A stretch of 64,000 nucleotides of DNA from Flavobacterium sp. Root935 (lineage in GTDB: Bacteria > Bacteroidota > Bacteroidia > Flavobacteriales > Flavobacteriaceae). The stretch covers positions 92,708 to 156,707 of the forward strand of contig NZ_LMJL01000010.1 in the NCBI RefSeq assembly GCF_001429295.1, read 5' to 3'. Positions 1-8,477 of this stretch are shown here, piece after piece (the first letter of the stretch is position 1; each line of letters begins with the position of its first letter). The notes beneath the pieces are model-generated. The model worked only from the letters and a program-made list of their open reading frames with translations. It was not told the DNA's origin and ran no database searches. Both the position numbers and the translations under genes were made by a program.

Positions 1-87
1 GAAATACAGCCATTCCGCGATATCCTTTCGGAATTAAATATTTGGCAACAATCAGAAACATTGGCTGTAAAATTTATAAATTTGTAG
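1..87 (+). CDS. C-terminal end of an unidentified protein (cut by window edge)
   Basis: Frame 1 is open from the first base to a TAG at 85-87 and encodes 28 residues ending in AVKFINL. The codon use looks like real coding sequence of this genome and the next gene follows on the same strand. The fragment is too short to assign to a family, so no function is proposed. Confidence 0.5.
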   Translation, partial: EIQPFRDILSELNIWQQSETLAVKFINL

Positions 88-174
88 ATATAAAATTATT
101 AGATTTCATTAAAATCATAATCAAATACTTATTTTTGATTTTTAAGAAATGAAAATACGACCGAAAGCAGTTTT

Positions 175-351
175 ATGAAAGAGCAAAGTAATGAAAATAA
201 ATTAATCGAAGGCGAAGATTTTTACTATACACCCGAAGGTTATAAATGCTTTACTGAAAAACACCATTTAAAAAGAGGTTATTGCTGCAAAAGCGGCTGT
301 CGTCATTGCCCATATGGTTATGATAAAAAGACAGGCACGATTAGGAAATAA
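175..351 (+). CDS. Small cysteine-rich DUF5522-type protein
   Basis: This 58-residue ORF carries the cluster YCCKSGCRHCPYGYD near residues 36-50, with several Cys residues and a CPYG motif. That arrangement fits the small DUF5522 proteins of Bacteroidota and Proteobacteria. The spaced cysteines suggest a metal site, but none has been shown here. The function is unknown. It starts at an ATG after an AT-rich stretch and sits 88 bases after the preceding truncated frame, so the two may share a transcript. Family assignment is from memory of the motif. Confidence 0.75.
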   Translation: MKEQSNENKLIEGEDFYYTPEGYKCFTEKHHLKRGYCCKSGCRHCPYGYDKKTGTIRK

Positions 352-500
352 TCTAATTAGAAAATGTGCCAATTTGATAATTAGATAATTATTGAAAGTG
401 AATTTAAATTAAACTAACCTTATTAAAGATTGATATGATTTTCAACTTCAAAAAAATCTAAGAATTCTAACAATCTAACATCTAAAAATCTAAACAAAAA
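352..500. repeat. Intergenic stretch with phrase-like AT-rich repeats
   Basis: The run around 361-395 (AATGTGCCAATTTGATAATT and continuation) recurs in variant form at 1630-1665 and 28914-28990. The run at 459-495 repeats AATCTAA-type words up to the next start codon, as does 1503-1540. These look like members of dispersed low-complexity families rather than a regulatory site unique to this gene. Confidence 0.5.
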
Positions 501-1475
501 ATGAATGTTTTTATAACTAAAAATATACCTGAAGCCGGGATTGCATTATTAAAGGAAAAAGGCATCAACCTAACTATAAATCCAACAGAGCATGTATTAT
601 CAAGGGAGGAATTTATAAAAATATGTCAGAAAAATGATGCTCTTCTAAATGTAGGCTCTAGTAATTTAGATGAAGATTTTTTTGAGCAATGCCCAAATTT
701 AAAAGGTATTGCTTTGTTTTCTGTCGGATTTGATTCTGTTAATATAGAATCGGCAAATAAGAGAAAAATTCCTGTTGGAAATACGCCTGATGTTTTGAGC
801 AGAGCAACATCTGACACCGCTTTTTTATTGATGCAGAGTGCAGCCAGAAAGTCGTTTTACCATCACAAAAGAATTATAAACGGCGAATGGGGAACTTTTG
901 ATGCAATGGCCAATTTAGGACAGGAACTTTATGGAAAGACGTTGGGAATATTTGGTTTAGGAAGAATTGGTTTTGAAATGGCGCAAAAGTGTAAAGCTGC
1001 TTTCGGAATGAACATTATTTACCACAATCGTTCTCATAATGAAAGTGCCGAAAAAGAACTTGATGCGGAATTTGTAGATTTTGAAACTTTACTTTCACAA
1101 AGTGATGTTTTGAGTATTCATGCTAATTATACTTCAGAAAACAATGAACTTTTCAATAAGGACACCTTCGCTAAAATGAAATCCAATTCGATTTTCATTA
1201 ATACAGCAAGAGGAAAATTTCATAATGAAGACGACTTGTATCATGCCTTAACCAATAATATAATTTGGGGAGCCGGACTTGACGTTACGAATCCAGAACC
1301 TATGAAACAAGACAATCCGTTATTAGAGCTGCCAAATTGCTGTGTTTTACCGCATATTGGTTCTGCAACCTACGAAGCTAGAAATGGTATGGCAATTTGC
1401 GCTGCACATAATATAATAGCGCTTTTTGAAAATAAAAAAATGCCGTTTTGTGTTAATGAGGAAGTTTATATTTAA
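501..1475 (+). CDS. D-2-hydroxyacid dehydrogenase (glyoxylate/hydroxypyruvate reductase-like)
   Basis: The 324-residue product has the layout of NAD(P)-dependent D-isomer 2-hydroxyacid dehydrogenases. These reduce 2-oxoacids such as glyoxylate or hydroxypyruvate in the cytoplasm. The Rossmann motif GLGRIG lies at 152-157. The catalytic triad is visible as Arg237 in INTARG, Glu266 in NPEP and His285 in PHIGSAT. The length is normal for the family. The substrate cannot be read from sequence; GhrB-like reductase is the best guess. It appears monocistronic, because the next gene is more than 400 bases away behind a repeat-rich gap. Confidence 0.88.
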   Translation: MNVFITKNIPEAGIALLKEKGINLTINPTEHVLSREEFIKICQKNDALLNVGSSNLDEDFFEQCPNLKGIALFSVGFDSVNIESANKRKIPVGNTPDVLSRATSDTAFLLMQSAARKSFYHHKRIINGEWGTFDAMANLGQELYGKTLGIFGLGRIGFEMAQKCKAAFGMNIIYHNRSHNESAEKELDAEFVDFETLLSQSDVLSIHANYTSENNELFNKDTFAKMKSNSIFINTARGKFHNEDDLYHALTNNIIWGAGLDVTNPEPMKQDNPLLELPNCCVLPHIGSATYEARNGMAICAAHNIIALFENKKMPFCVNEEVYI

Positions 1476-1898
1476 AAGTTCCAAATTTTTAAATTCCAAA
1501 TTCCAATCTAAAATCTAAAATCAACAATCTAAAATTATAAAATGGATATTCGCTCAAGAAAATTTAGGATTAAAATCCACAAATCTTATCATAGGTCGGA
1601 TATCCGTTATCCGTAGTTTTTTTTAAATTGGAAAATGTGTCAATTTGAAAATTAGATAATTATTGTTTTATCGAATTTTCATGGGCAAACATTTCGCTCC
1701 GATGGAGCTTTTGTACCGATCCATTTTTATTCTATATAACTATTTCGCCTTTCCAAGGCTTAAAAAAACAACTCCGGAGGAGTTAAATATTTATAGAACA
1801 TAATTATCGATTTTAATTTCAGCCCCAGCGGGGCGATACAACTAAAGGTAAAAAACCTTAGCAACTCAGAATCTTAGCAACTTAGCACCTTAAAAAAA
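1476..1898. repeat. Repeat-rich intergenic region with three short palindromes
   Basis: No gene is seen here. After AATCTAAA-type words (1500-1540) come three palindromes: GCTCCGATGGAGC (1696-1708), AACTCCGGAGGAGTT (1770-1784) and GCCCCAGCGGGGC (1822-1834). They are separated by AT-rich DNA and look like parts of one dispersed element. The last 40 bases before hutU repeat words such as CTCAG and CTTAG, a pattern also seen at 26218-26262 and 36783-36846. Confidence 0.6.
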
Positions 1899-3875
1899 AT
1901 GACTTTCAAAGAAGAAATACAACAAGGAATTCCAAATATATTACCTCCAAAAAAAGAATACGATTCAACGATTAACCACGCGCCAAAACGAAAAGAAATT
2001 CTTTCGGCAGAAGAAAAAAAGCTGGCTTTAAAAAATGCATTGCGTTATTTTGATCCAAAACACCACGCCGAATTAATTCCTGAATTTTCAGAAGAATTAG
2101 AAAAATACGGACGTATTTATATGTATCGCCTGCGTCCAAATTACAGAATGTACGCAAGACCAATTGACGAATATCCAGGAAAATCATTGCAAGCCAAAGC
2201 TATCATGCACATGATTCAGAACAACTTGGATTATGCTGTCGCACAACATCCGCATGAATTGATTACGTATGGCGGAAACGGTGCCGTTTTTCAAAACTGG
2301 GCACAATATTTATTGACGATGCAGTATTTGTCTGAAATGACAGATGAGCAGACTTTGACCATGTATTCCGGACATCCGATGGGATTATTTCCTTCGCATA
2401 AAGAAGCACCAAGAGTTGTGGTTACCAACGGAATGGTAATCCCGAATTACTCCAAACCCGACGATTGGGAAAAAATGAATGCGCTTGGTGTTTCACAGTA
2501 CGGACAAATGACCGCGGGAAGTTATATGTACATTGGCCCGCAGGGAATTGTACACGGAACTACAATTACGGTTTTAAATGGTTTTAGAAAAATAAAATTA
2601 AATCCAGAAGGAAATCTTTTTGTGACATCTGGACTTGGCGGAATGTCGGGTGCACAGCCAAAAGCTGGAAATATTGCCGGATGTATTACGGTTTGCGCCG
2701 AAGTAAATCCAAAAATTACTAAAATTCGTCACGAACAAGGATGGATCAATGAAGTTGTAACTTCTACAGATGAATTGGTTGCAAGAGTTAATTCGGCGAA
2801 AGCCAACAAAGAAGTAGTTTCGATTGCTTATTTAGGAAATGTAGTTGATGTTTGGGAACGTTTTGATCAGGAAAATATCAAAATTGATTTAGGTTCAGAT
2901 CAGACTTCATTGCATAATCCTTGGGCTGGAGGTTATTATCCGGCTGGGATTTCTTTTGAAGAAGCTAATGAAATGATGGCCAGTAATCCGGAATTATTCA
3001 AAGAAAAAGTACAGGAATCTTTACGCCGTCAAGCGAAGGCAATTAACAAACATACTGCAAAAGGAACTTACTTTTTCGATTACGGAAATGCCTTTTTATT
3101 GGAAGCTTCCCGCGCTGGTGCAGATGTTATGGCAGAAAATAATATCGATTTTAAATATCCAAGTTACGTTCAGGATATTATGGGACCAATGTGTTTTGAT
3201 TACGGATTTGGTCCTTTCCGTTGGGTTTGTACCTCTGGAAGACCCGAAGATTTATTAAAAACAGATGCAATTGCTTGCGAAGTTTTAGAAAAAATGGCTG
3301 AAACTGCTCCAAATGAAATTCAGCAGCAAATGCAGGATAACATCAAATGGATTAAAGGTGCACAGGAAAACAAACTGGTAGTAGGTTCTCAAGCCCGAAT
3401 TTTATACGCTGACGCAGAAGGAAGAGTTAAAATTGCAGAAGCTTTTAACCAAGCGATTGCTAGAGGTGAAATTGGAGCTGTGGTTTTAGGACGCGATCAT
3501 CATGACGTTTCTGGAACTGACTCACCTTATAGAGAAACATCTAATATTTATGATGGATCACGTTTTACAGCCGATATGGCGATTCAAAACGTAATTGGCG
3601 ACAGTTTTAGAGGAGCAACCTGGGTATCAATTCATAACGGCGGAGGAGTTGGCTGGGGAGAGGTTATAAACGGCGGATTTGGTATGGTTCTTGATGGTTC
3701 TAAAGAGGCTTCAAAGCGTTTAGCATCAATGCTTTTCTGGGATGTTAACAACGGAATCTCCAGACGAAGCTGGGCGCGAAATGAAGGTGCTGTTTTTGCC
3801 ATAAAAAGAGCAATGGAAGTCGAACCTTTATTAAAAGTAACTTTACCTAATATGGTAGATGAAAGTCTGCTTTAG
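1899..3875 (+). CDS. hutU: Urocanate hydratase (urocanase)
   Basis: Urocanase converts urocanate to 4-imidazolone-5-propanoate in cytoplasmic histidine degradation, with NAD+ as electrophilic cofactor. The 658-residue product contains GGNGAVFQNWAQY near 125-137, the NAD-binding GLGGMSGAQ at 245-253, the GPFRWVCTSGRPEDL block near 438-452 and GRDHHDVSGTDSPYRE at 531-546. It is longer than the roughly 560-residue proteobacterial enzymes, mainly through N-terminal and internal additions, as in the longer urocanase form. No hutH, hutI or hutG is adjacent, so the pathway genes must lie elsewhere or be incomplete. The ATG follows directly on a CTTAG-rich repeat. Confidence 0.96.
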   Translation: MTFKEEIQQGIPNILPPKKEYDSTINHAPKRKEILSAEEKKLALKNALRYFDPKHHAELIPEFSEELEKYGRIYMYRLRPNYRMYARPIDEYPGKSLQAKAIMHMIQNNLDYAVAQHPHELITYGGNGAVFQNWAQYLLTMQYLSEMTDEQTLTMYSGHPMGLFPSHKEAPRVVVTNGMVIPNYSKPDDWEKMNALGVSQYGQMTAGSYMYIGPQGIVHGTTITVLNGFRKIKLNPEGNLFVTSGLGGMSGAQPKAGNIAGCITVCAEVNPKITKIRHEQGWINEVVTSTDELVARVNSAKANKEVVSIAYLGNVVDVWERFDQENIKIDLGSDQTSLHNPWAGGYYPAGISFEEANEMMASNPELFKEKVQESLRRQAKAINKHTAKGTYFFDYGNAFLLEASRAGADVMAENNIDFKYPSYVQDIMGPMCFDYGFGPFRWVCTSGRPEDLLKTDAIACEVLEKMAETAPNEIQQQMQDNIKWIKGAQENKLVVGSQARILYADAEGRVKIAEAFNQAIARGEIGAVVLGRDHHDVSGTDSPYRETSNIYDGSRFTADMAIQNVIGDSFRGATWVSIHNGGGVGWGEVINGGFGMVLDGSKEASKRLASMLFWDVNNGISRRSWARNEGAVFAIKRAMEVEPLLKVTLPNMVDESLL

Positions 3876-3899
3876 TTAAAGATATTAAAAAAAGATTTT

Positions 3900-3985
3900 A
3901 TCATAAAACATAGTGTCATCCTGAGTGAAGTCGAAGGCTGAAACCGAATGAAATCACTCTGACAGAAAAAATAAAGTTGTTTTTT
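3900..3985. repeat. Fragment of a GTCATCCTGAG-type dispersed repeat
   Basis: The sequence TGTCATCCTGAGTGAAGTCG (from about 3912) followed by AAGGCTGAAACCGAATG resembles an intergenic element that is common in Bacteroidota genomes. Only one copy is in this window, so the repeat call rests on recognition. Confidence 0.4.
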
Positions 3986-4028
3986 AGGATAAACTAATTA
4001 CAAACAAGAACATTAAATTTCTAATAAT

Positions 4029-4568
4029 ATGAAAACACTTAAGTTAATTCCATTTTTCCTGCTGTTGATACTTTCTTCCTGCAGCAGTGTTACTGTTTAT
4101 TCTGATTACGACAAAACTGTCGATTTTACGCCTTATAAAACATACGCTTACTTTAAGCCTGGAATTGACAAGGTCGAAATATCAGATTTAGATAAAAGAA
4201 GAATTCTTCGCGCTATCGATGATCAAATGCAGGCTAAAGGTTTTACAAAAAGCGATAATCCTGATTTACTTGTAAATATATTTACAAAATCAAGAGAACA
4301 AGTAGATGTAAATCAATTTAGTGCTGGCTGGGGTTACGGCTGGGGCTGGGGCTGGAATCCTTGGATGATGTATGGCGGTAACCAAACTACTGTTTCTACT
4401 TCTACCGAAGGAACTTTGTACATTGATTTAATTGATGCTAAAAAGAAAGAAATGATCTGGCAAGGTGAAGGTGTTGGAACTCTAACTCGAGACATCGATA
4501 AAAAAGATGAAAGAATTGCTGAGTTTGTTGGTAAAATTTTAGCACAATATCCTCCAGTTAAGAAATAG
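4029..4568 (+). CDS. DUF4136-type lipoprotein
   Basis: The 179-residue product begins with a lipoprotein signal whose lipobox LSSC puts the lipidated Cys at residue 18. The body has the YKTYAYFKP start and the -LLVNIFTKS- and -TEGTLYIDLIDAKKKEMIWQGEG- blocks that fit the DUF4136 family of envelope lipoproteins. A Trp/Gly-rich insert GWGYGWGWGWNPW lies at about 98-111. The function of the family is not established. It probably sits on the periplasmic face of an envelope membrane. No partner gene is adjacent. Confidence 0.8.
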   Translation: MKTLKLIPFFLLLILSSCSSVTVYSDYDKTVDFTPYKTYAYFKPGIDKVEISDLDKRRILRAIDDQMQAKGFTKSDNPDLLVNIFTKSREQVDVNQFSAGWGYGWGWGWNPWMMYGGNQTTVSTSTEGTLYIDLIDAKKKEMIWQGEGVGTLTRDIDKKDERIAEFVGKILAQYPPVKK

Positions 4569-4652
4569 TATTCAGTTTCAGGTTACAGTGGAAATTTTCA
4601 GTTTATTTCATAAAACTTAAAATATTTCATGAGTACTTCGCAAAATAATTAA

Positions 4653-4660
4653 TACATTTG
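4653..4660 (+). promoter_or_regulatory. -7 promoter box TACATTTG for the ilvA leader
   Basis: TACATTTG matches the Bacteroidota -7 consensus TAnnTTTG exactly. It places a likely transcription start near 4667, 14 bases before the leader peptide ATG. A clear -33 TTG was not identified. Confidence 0.6.
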
Positions 4661-4680
4661 CTATTCAAATAACAAAAAAA

Positions 4681-4740
4681 ATGACAAACTTTAATAACAT
4701 TATTATCGCTATTATCAGCATTATTGCAATTGGGCAATAA
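4681..4740 (+). CDS. Isoleucine-rich leader peptide of the ilvA attenuator
   Basis: This 19-codon ORF encodes MTNFNNIIIAIISIIAIGQ and stops with TAA. Eight of the eleven codons at positions 7-17 are Ile. It lies just before a strong hairpin with a T-rich tail and upstream of threonine deaminase, the first committed enzyme of isoleucine synthesis. This is the arrangement of a transcription-attenuation leader. The ribosome would stall at Ile codons when charged Ile-tRNA is scarce. The reading frame and codons are seen directly; the regulatory role is inferred from the position and the known trp/ilv/his leader mechanism. Confidence 0.85.
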   Translation: MTNFNNIIIAIISIIAIGQ

Positions 4741-4743
4741 TGG

Positions 4744-4811
4744 CGAGGTGTTATATAAATTTGTAAAAATATAGTTTATAAAAACCTCCCAAATCGGGAG
4801 GTTTTTTATTT
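4744..4811 (+). promoter_or_regulatory. Attenuator: competing antiterminator and terminator
   Basis: A perfect 10-bp stem AAAACCTCCC (4781-4790) / GGGAGGTTTT (4796-4805) with loop AAATC is followed by T-rich sequence, a classic intrinsic terminator. Upstream, GAGGTGTTATATAA (4744-4757) can pair with TTATAAAAACCTC (about 4776-4788), which would break the terminator. The antiterminator arm begins four bases after the leader stop codon. A ribosome finishing the leader would mask it and permit termination, while one stalled at Ile codons would leave it free. The folding is judged by eye, not computed. Confidence 0.8.
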
Positions 4812-4814
4812 TAA

Positions 4815-5030
4815 GAATAATTAAAATTCGCCACGAATTACAGCAATTTTGCACAAATTATTTTTCTGCTTTTTGAATAAAAAAATTAGTGCTGATTCGG
4901 GTAATTCACGGCAAAAAAATTACAGTAAATATTAAGATATTTTTTTAGCTGCAGATTAAGAGGATTATAATGATTTTTTAATTTGTGAAAATCACTGAAA
5001 TCTGTGGCAAAAAAATTAAAAACAACGATT
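4815..5030. repeat. Dispersed CGAATTAC / CTGTGGCAAAAA-type repeat between attenuator and ilvA
   Basis: The stretch begins GCCACGAATTACAGCAATTT and ends with GAAATCTGTGGCAAAAAAAT. A related element occupies 12655-12787 (TGCCACGAATTGCACTAATT ... ACACAAAAAATTAG). The two ends (GCCACGAATT / TGTGGCA) are partly inverted relative to each other. It contains no gene and lengthens the ilvA untranslated leader by about 200 bases. Confidence 0.6.
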
Positions 5031-6275
5031 ATGAGTTTATTTAACGAAGTACTTAATGCAAAAAAGCAGCTCGAAGATGTAGTTGCTGCAACTCCTTTGA
5101 CACAAAATTTGAATCTTTCAGATGAATTTAAAGCTACCGTTTTATTAAAAAGAGAAGATTTACAAATCGTTCGGTCGTATAAAATCAGAGGTGCTTACAA
5201 TAAGATTTCTTCGTTAAACGAAAAAGAAAAAGCAAACGGAATTGTTTGCGCCAGTGCAGGAAATCACGCGCAAGGCGTTGCTTATTCTTGTAATCTTCTC
5301 CAAATAAACGGCAAAATTTATATGCCAAAAACCACTCCAAAACAAAAAGTAAAGCAAGTACAATTGTTCGGGAAATCGTTTGTTGAGATTGTTCTTACAG
5401 GGGATACTTTTGATGATGCCTACGCATCTGCAACTGCTGATGCGATCAAAAACCACAAAACATTTATCCATCCTTTTGACGATGAAAAAGTAATTGCCGG
5501 ACAAGGAACTGTTGGTTTAGAAATCTTAGAAAGTTTTAAAGAACCTATTGATTACGTATTTGTGCCAATTGGCGGCGGCGGACTGGCTTCTGGTTTATCT
5601 GAAGTTTTTAGACACTTAAGTCCGAATACAAAAATAATCGGCGTTGAACCAAAAGGAGCGCCTTCGATGAAAACTTCGATTGAAGAAAATAAAAATACGC
5701 CGCTAAAAACCATTGATAAATTTGTAGACGGAGCTGCTGTTAAACAAGTTGGCGATAAAACTTTTGAAATCTGCCGCTACAACCTAGAAGATATTATTCT
5801 GGTTCCCGAAGGAAAAGTTTGCACAACAATTTTACGATTGTATAATGAAGAAGCTATGGTTGTTGAACCTGCGGGTGCGCTAACAATTGCTGCTTTAGAC
5901 TTTTATAAAGATAAAATTAAAGACAAAAATGTGGTTTGCATTGTAAGCGGCAGTAATAATGATATCGAAAGAACTGCCGAAATAAAAGAACGTTCTTTAC
6001 TTTACGAAGGTTTAATGCATTATTTTATGATTCAGTTTCCACAGCGTCCTGGGGCTTTAAAAGAATTTGTCAATAATATTTTAGGTCCAGATGATGACAT
6101 CACGTATTTCCAGTTTGCTAAGAAAAACAGCCGCGAAGTGGGTTCTGTTGTTGTGGGTTTAGAGTTGAAAAACAAAAATGATATCATGCCAATTAAACTC
6201 AAAATGACTGAAAATGGTTTCGAATTTCAATATTTAAATGACAACCAAGATTTGTTCACACAATTAATTGGATAA
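5031..6275 (+). CDS. ilvA: Threonine deaminase (biosynthetic threonine ammonia-lyase)
   Basis: This PLP enzyme deaminates threonine to 2-oxobutanoate, the first step of isoleucine synthesis. The PLP lysine is Lys51 in SYKIRGAYNK. SAGNHAQG follows near 75-82 and the phosphate-binding loop GGGGLASG at 181-188. The C-terminal 80 residues form one ACT-like regulatory domain (FPQRPGALKEFVNNILG), so the 414-residue enzyme is of the shorter, single-domain regulated type. I start at ATG 5031 (MSLFNEV) rather than an in-frame GTG at 5004, because the GTG lies inside a dispersed repeat. Expression is probably controlled by the Ile leader/attenuator at 4681-4811. Other ilv genes are not in the window. 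Confidence 0.95.
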   Translation: MSLFNEVLNAKKQLEDVVAATPLTQNLNLSDEFKATVLLKREDLQIVRSYKIRGAYNKISSLNEKEKANGIVCASAGNHAQGVAYSCNLLQINGKIYMPKTTPKQKVKQVQLFGKSFVEIVLTGDTFDDAYASATADAIKNHKTFIHPFDDEKVIAGQGTVGLEILESFKEPIDYVFVPIGGGGLASGLSEVFRHLSPNTKIIGVEPKGAPSMKTSIEENKNTPLKTIDKFVDGAAVKQVGDKTFEICRYNLEDIILVPEGKVCTTILRLYNEEAMVVEPAGALTIAALDFYKDKIKDKNVVCIVSGSNNDIERTAEIKERSLLYEGLMHYFMIQFPQRPGALKEFVNNILGPDDDITYFQFAKKNSREVGSVVVGLELKNKNDIMPIKLKMTENGFEFQYLNDNQDLFTQLIG

Positions 6276-6281
6276 AAATAA

Positions 6282-6310
6282 AAAGGCTGTCACATAAAAT
6301 GACAGCCTTT
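6282..6310. terminator. Bidirectional terminator between ilvA and the GH30 gene
   Basis: The stem AAAGGCTGTCA / TGACAGCCTTT has a 7-base loop. The T-run is best on the minus strand, so it mainly ends the convergent glycosidase transcript, and may serve ilvA too. Confidence 0.8.
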
Positions 6311-6353
6311 CCAAATCAAATATAAAATTACTAATTGAATTCTAAACTTGTAA

Positions 6354-8477
6354 TTACTCTTTTAGTATTTTTTTAGAATAAGAGCCTTCACCATCCGTAA
6401 CTCGCACTACATAAACTCCTTTTGGCAATCTCGAAATTTCTATTTCTGGTTGATTTCCTTTGACAAAGTTTATAGTTTTCTTTAAAACAGGCTGTCCCGT
6501 TATATTAAATATTTGTACATCGGCACTGCCTTGATGATTGGTATCAATTTTTAAATAATTGCTGGCTTCATCAACAAAAACTGTCATATCATTTGAGCTC
6601 TCATTTTCAGCCACTACTGTTTCTACTGCCAAAGCACTTTTAGCTGCAGAAGACTCAACTTGCACGAATTGCCATTGTTGGTTCAAACCTCCAGTATAAC
6701 TCCAAACTTGAATATTGGCTCCATTTGCTGTAGATACATTTTCAACATCTAGAGATTTTCCGCTGTTTACATTTATGATTTTGTAGTAACCGCCTCCTAA
6801 ACTTGTCACAGTCCATTTGAATTCATTTGAAGACGAAAAAGTTTTTTGCTGCACCTTTAATCCATCTGCGGTACCGTTATTTTCCACAGCCAAGTACATT
6901 CCAGTTGATTTTACAATAATGTAATAATTCCCGCTTCCGTCAGAAACAAATTTCCAGCGCTGATTATTGCCGCCTCCGTTTGTTATATCATATTGCTGAA
7001 TCCTTCCTCCGCTTGTAGTTGAATTATCAGCAACATCTAAACCTTTATTACTATTTCTTGAAATAATATTATAGTAACCAGGAAAACTAGTAACAGGAGG
7101 TGTTCCTGCTCCCCATGTAAAAGTTACTGCAGATGAAGCAGGAACTGCATAATTAAATGCCGATGATCCTGATACTACTTTTATTGTGTTTGATGATCCG
7201 CCGGAGTTATATACTACAAGTGCAATGGAACCATCAGGATTTTTAAATCCGACTGATGAAATACTGCCGTTTGTACTTGACGAACTAATTCTTACAGCTC
7301 CTGGTTTTACATATTTTGAAATTTGGCCAATAATATAAAATGCAACATTTTTAGTATAGGTAGTGCTATTATTAACCGTAATCGCTCCTAAACAAGTGTT
7401 ACATCCGCCTGGAGTTCGCGGTCCTAAACTTGAATTATTTGCTGCATTCCATTCCAAAACTGTTTTCGACCAGTTATTTGTACTGCCTATTACAACATTT
7501 TGCATATGCCAGCCAAAATCACCGCTAAAACTTCCGCCTGAGCCTGTATATTGTTCTGTAAAATATACGTTTTTATTTGTGGCATTTCGTACTGTTGACA
7601 TTGCCGATATATTTCCTAAATACAAATGAAAAGCTGCTCCATCTACATAACTGCTATTATTCAAAACATCAGTAGGATATGCGGTGTTATCGCAGTTATG
7701 ATCAAAAGCAATAATTTTGACATTTCCGTAACCTGCCGCAGCCATTTGAGGTCCAAGTTGTTGATTAATAAAATTCTTTTGTTCTGTCGAATTCATCAGC
7801 ATACTTGGCTCATTATTTGGATTTTCTGGCTCGTTTTGTGGAGTAATTCCCCAAATCGGAATTCCCAGCGCCTGCATTGCCGCAATGTATTTCACAAAAT
7901 ATCTCGCATAAGCCGCATAATATTGTGTTTGTAAACTTCCTCCAACCCAAGAACCATTAGTTTTCATCCAGCGTGGTGCAGACCAAGGTGTAGCTAGTAC
8001 TTTTATGTTTGGATTGATCTGCTGGATTTTTTTGATAATTGGAATTAAATATGTTAAATCAGGCCCGTTTAAGCTAAAATTGTTCATATTTGTATCGCCA
8101 GAAGTTTCATTGTAACTGTAAGATGAACTGCTTAAGTCAGAAGCTCCGATACTGATACGAACTAAACTTGCATTTAATCCTGTTGTGGGATTATATAAAT
8201 CATTTAGCAATTGGTTTTGCTGTGTTGCTGCCATACCGCTGATCACTTCACAACTGCCTTCGGTTAGGGTGTAACCAAATCCATCAATGGTTTGATAAGT
8301 TGTTCCCGGATTGACTGTGACTGTGGAAGGATTAGATCCTGAATTGGTTCCAAAGCTGACAGCAGATTGCTGCTGTAATAATTTGGTTTGATCTCCTGTT
8401 GTCATCCAAGGAGTTACAGTTTGTGCATTTAAGCTGTAAATAAATAATAGCATACTACTAAGAAGCAGTTTTCGCAT
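6354..8477 (-). CDS. Secreted GH30-family glycosidase with ricin-type lectin and T9SS sorting domain
   Basis: The 707-residue product starts with a signal peptide ending in LNAQ. A GH30 (beta)8-barrel plus beta domain follows. The acid/base is Glu216 in TPQNEPE and the nucleophile is probably Glu308 in YFTEQYTG. Residues about 465-609 form a ricin B-like carbohydrate-binding domain with repeated KGLDV / QQW motifs. The last 75 residues have the pattern of a type A type IX secretion sorting domain, with VQIFNITGQPV and LPKGVYVVRV. It is probably exported across the outer membrane to cut a polysaccharide such as a beta-glucan or xylan; the exact substrate is unclear. I start at the ATG of MRKLLLSS (8477), because the 13 codons upstream are not signal-like. 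Confidence 0.88.
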   Translation of the reverse strand: MRKLLLSSMLLFIYSLNAQTVTPWMTTGDQTKLLQQQSAVSFGTNSGSNPSTVTVNPGTTYQTIDGFGYTLTEGSCEVISGMAATQQNQLLNDLYNPTTGLNASLVRISIGASDLSSSSYSYNETSGDTNMNNFSLNGPDLTYLIPIIKKIQQINPNIKVLATPWSAPRWMKTNGSWVGGSLQTQYYAAYARYFVKYIAAMQALGIPIWGITPQNEPENPNNEPSMLMNSTEQKNFINQQLGPQMAAAGYGNVKIIAFDHNCDNTAYPTDVLNNSSYVDGAAFHLYLGNISAMSTVRNATNKNVYFTEQYTGSGGSFSGDFGWHMQNVVIGSTNNWSKTVLEWNAANNSSLGPRTPGGCNTCLGAITVNNSTTYTKNVAFYIIGQISKYVKPGAVRISSSSTNGSISSVGFKNPDGSIALVVYNSGGSSNTIKVVSGSSAFNYAVPASSAVTFTWGAGTPPVTSFPGYYNIISRNSNKGLDVADNSTTSGGRIQQYDITNGGGNNQRWKFVSDGSGNYYIIVKSTGMYLAVENNGTADGLKVQQKTFSSSNEFKWTVTSLGGGYYKIINVNSGKSLDVENVSTANGANIQVWSYTGGLNQQWQFVQVESSAAKSALAVETVVAENESSNDMTVFVDEASNYLKIDTNHQGSADVQIFNITGQPVLKKTINFVKGNQPEIEISRLPKGVYVVRVTDGEGSYSKKILKE

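Noticed and set aside
5004..5030. In-frame GTG start adding nine residues to IlvA
   Set aside because: These codons lie in a dispersed repeat (CTGTGGCAAAAAAATTAAAA). The family N-terminus fits ATG 5031.
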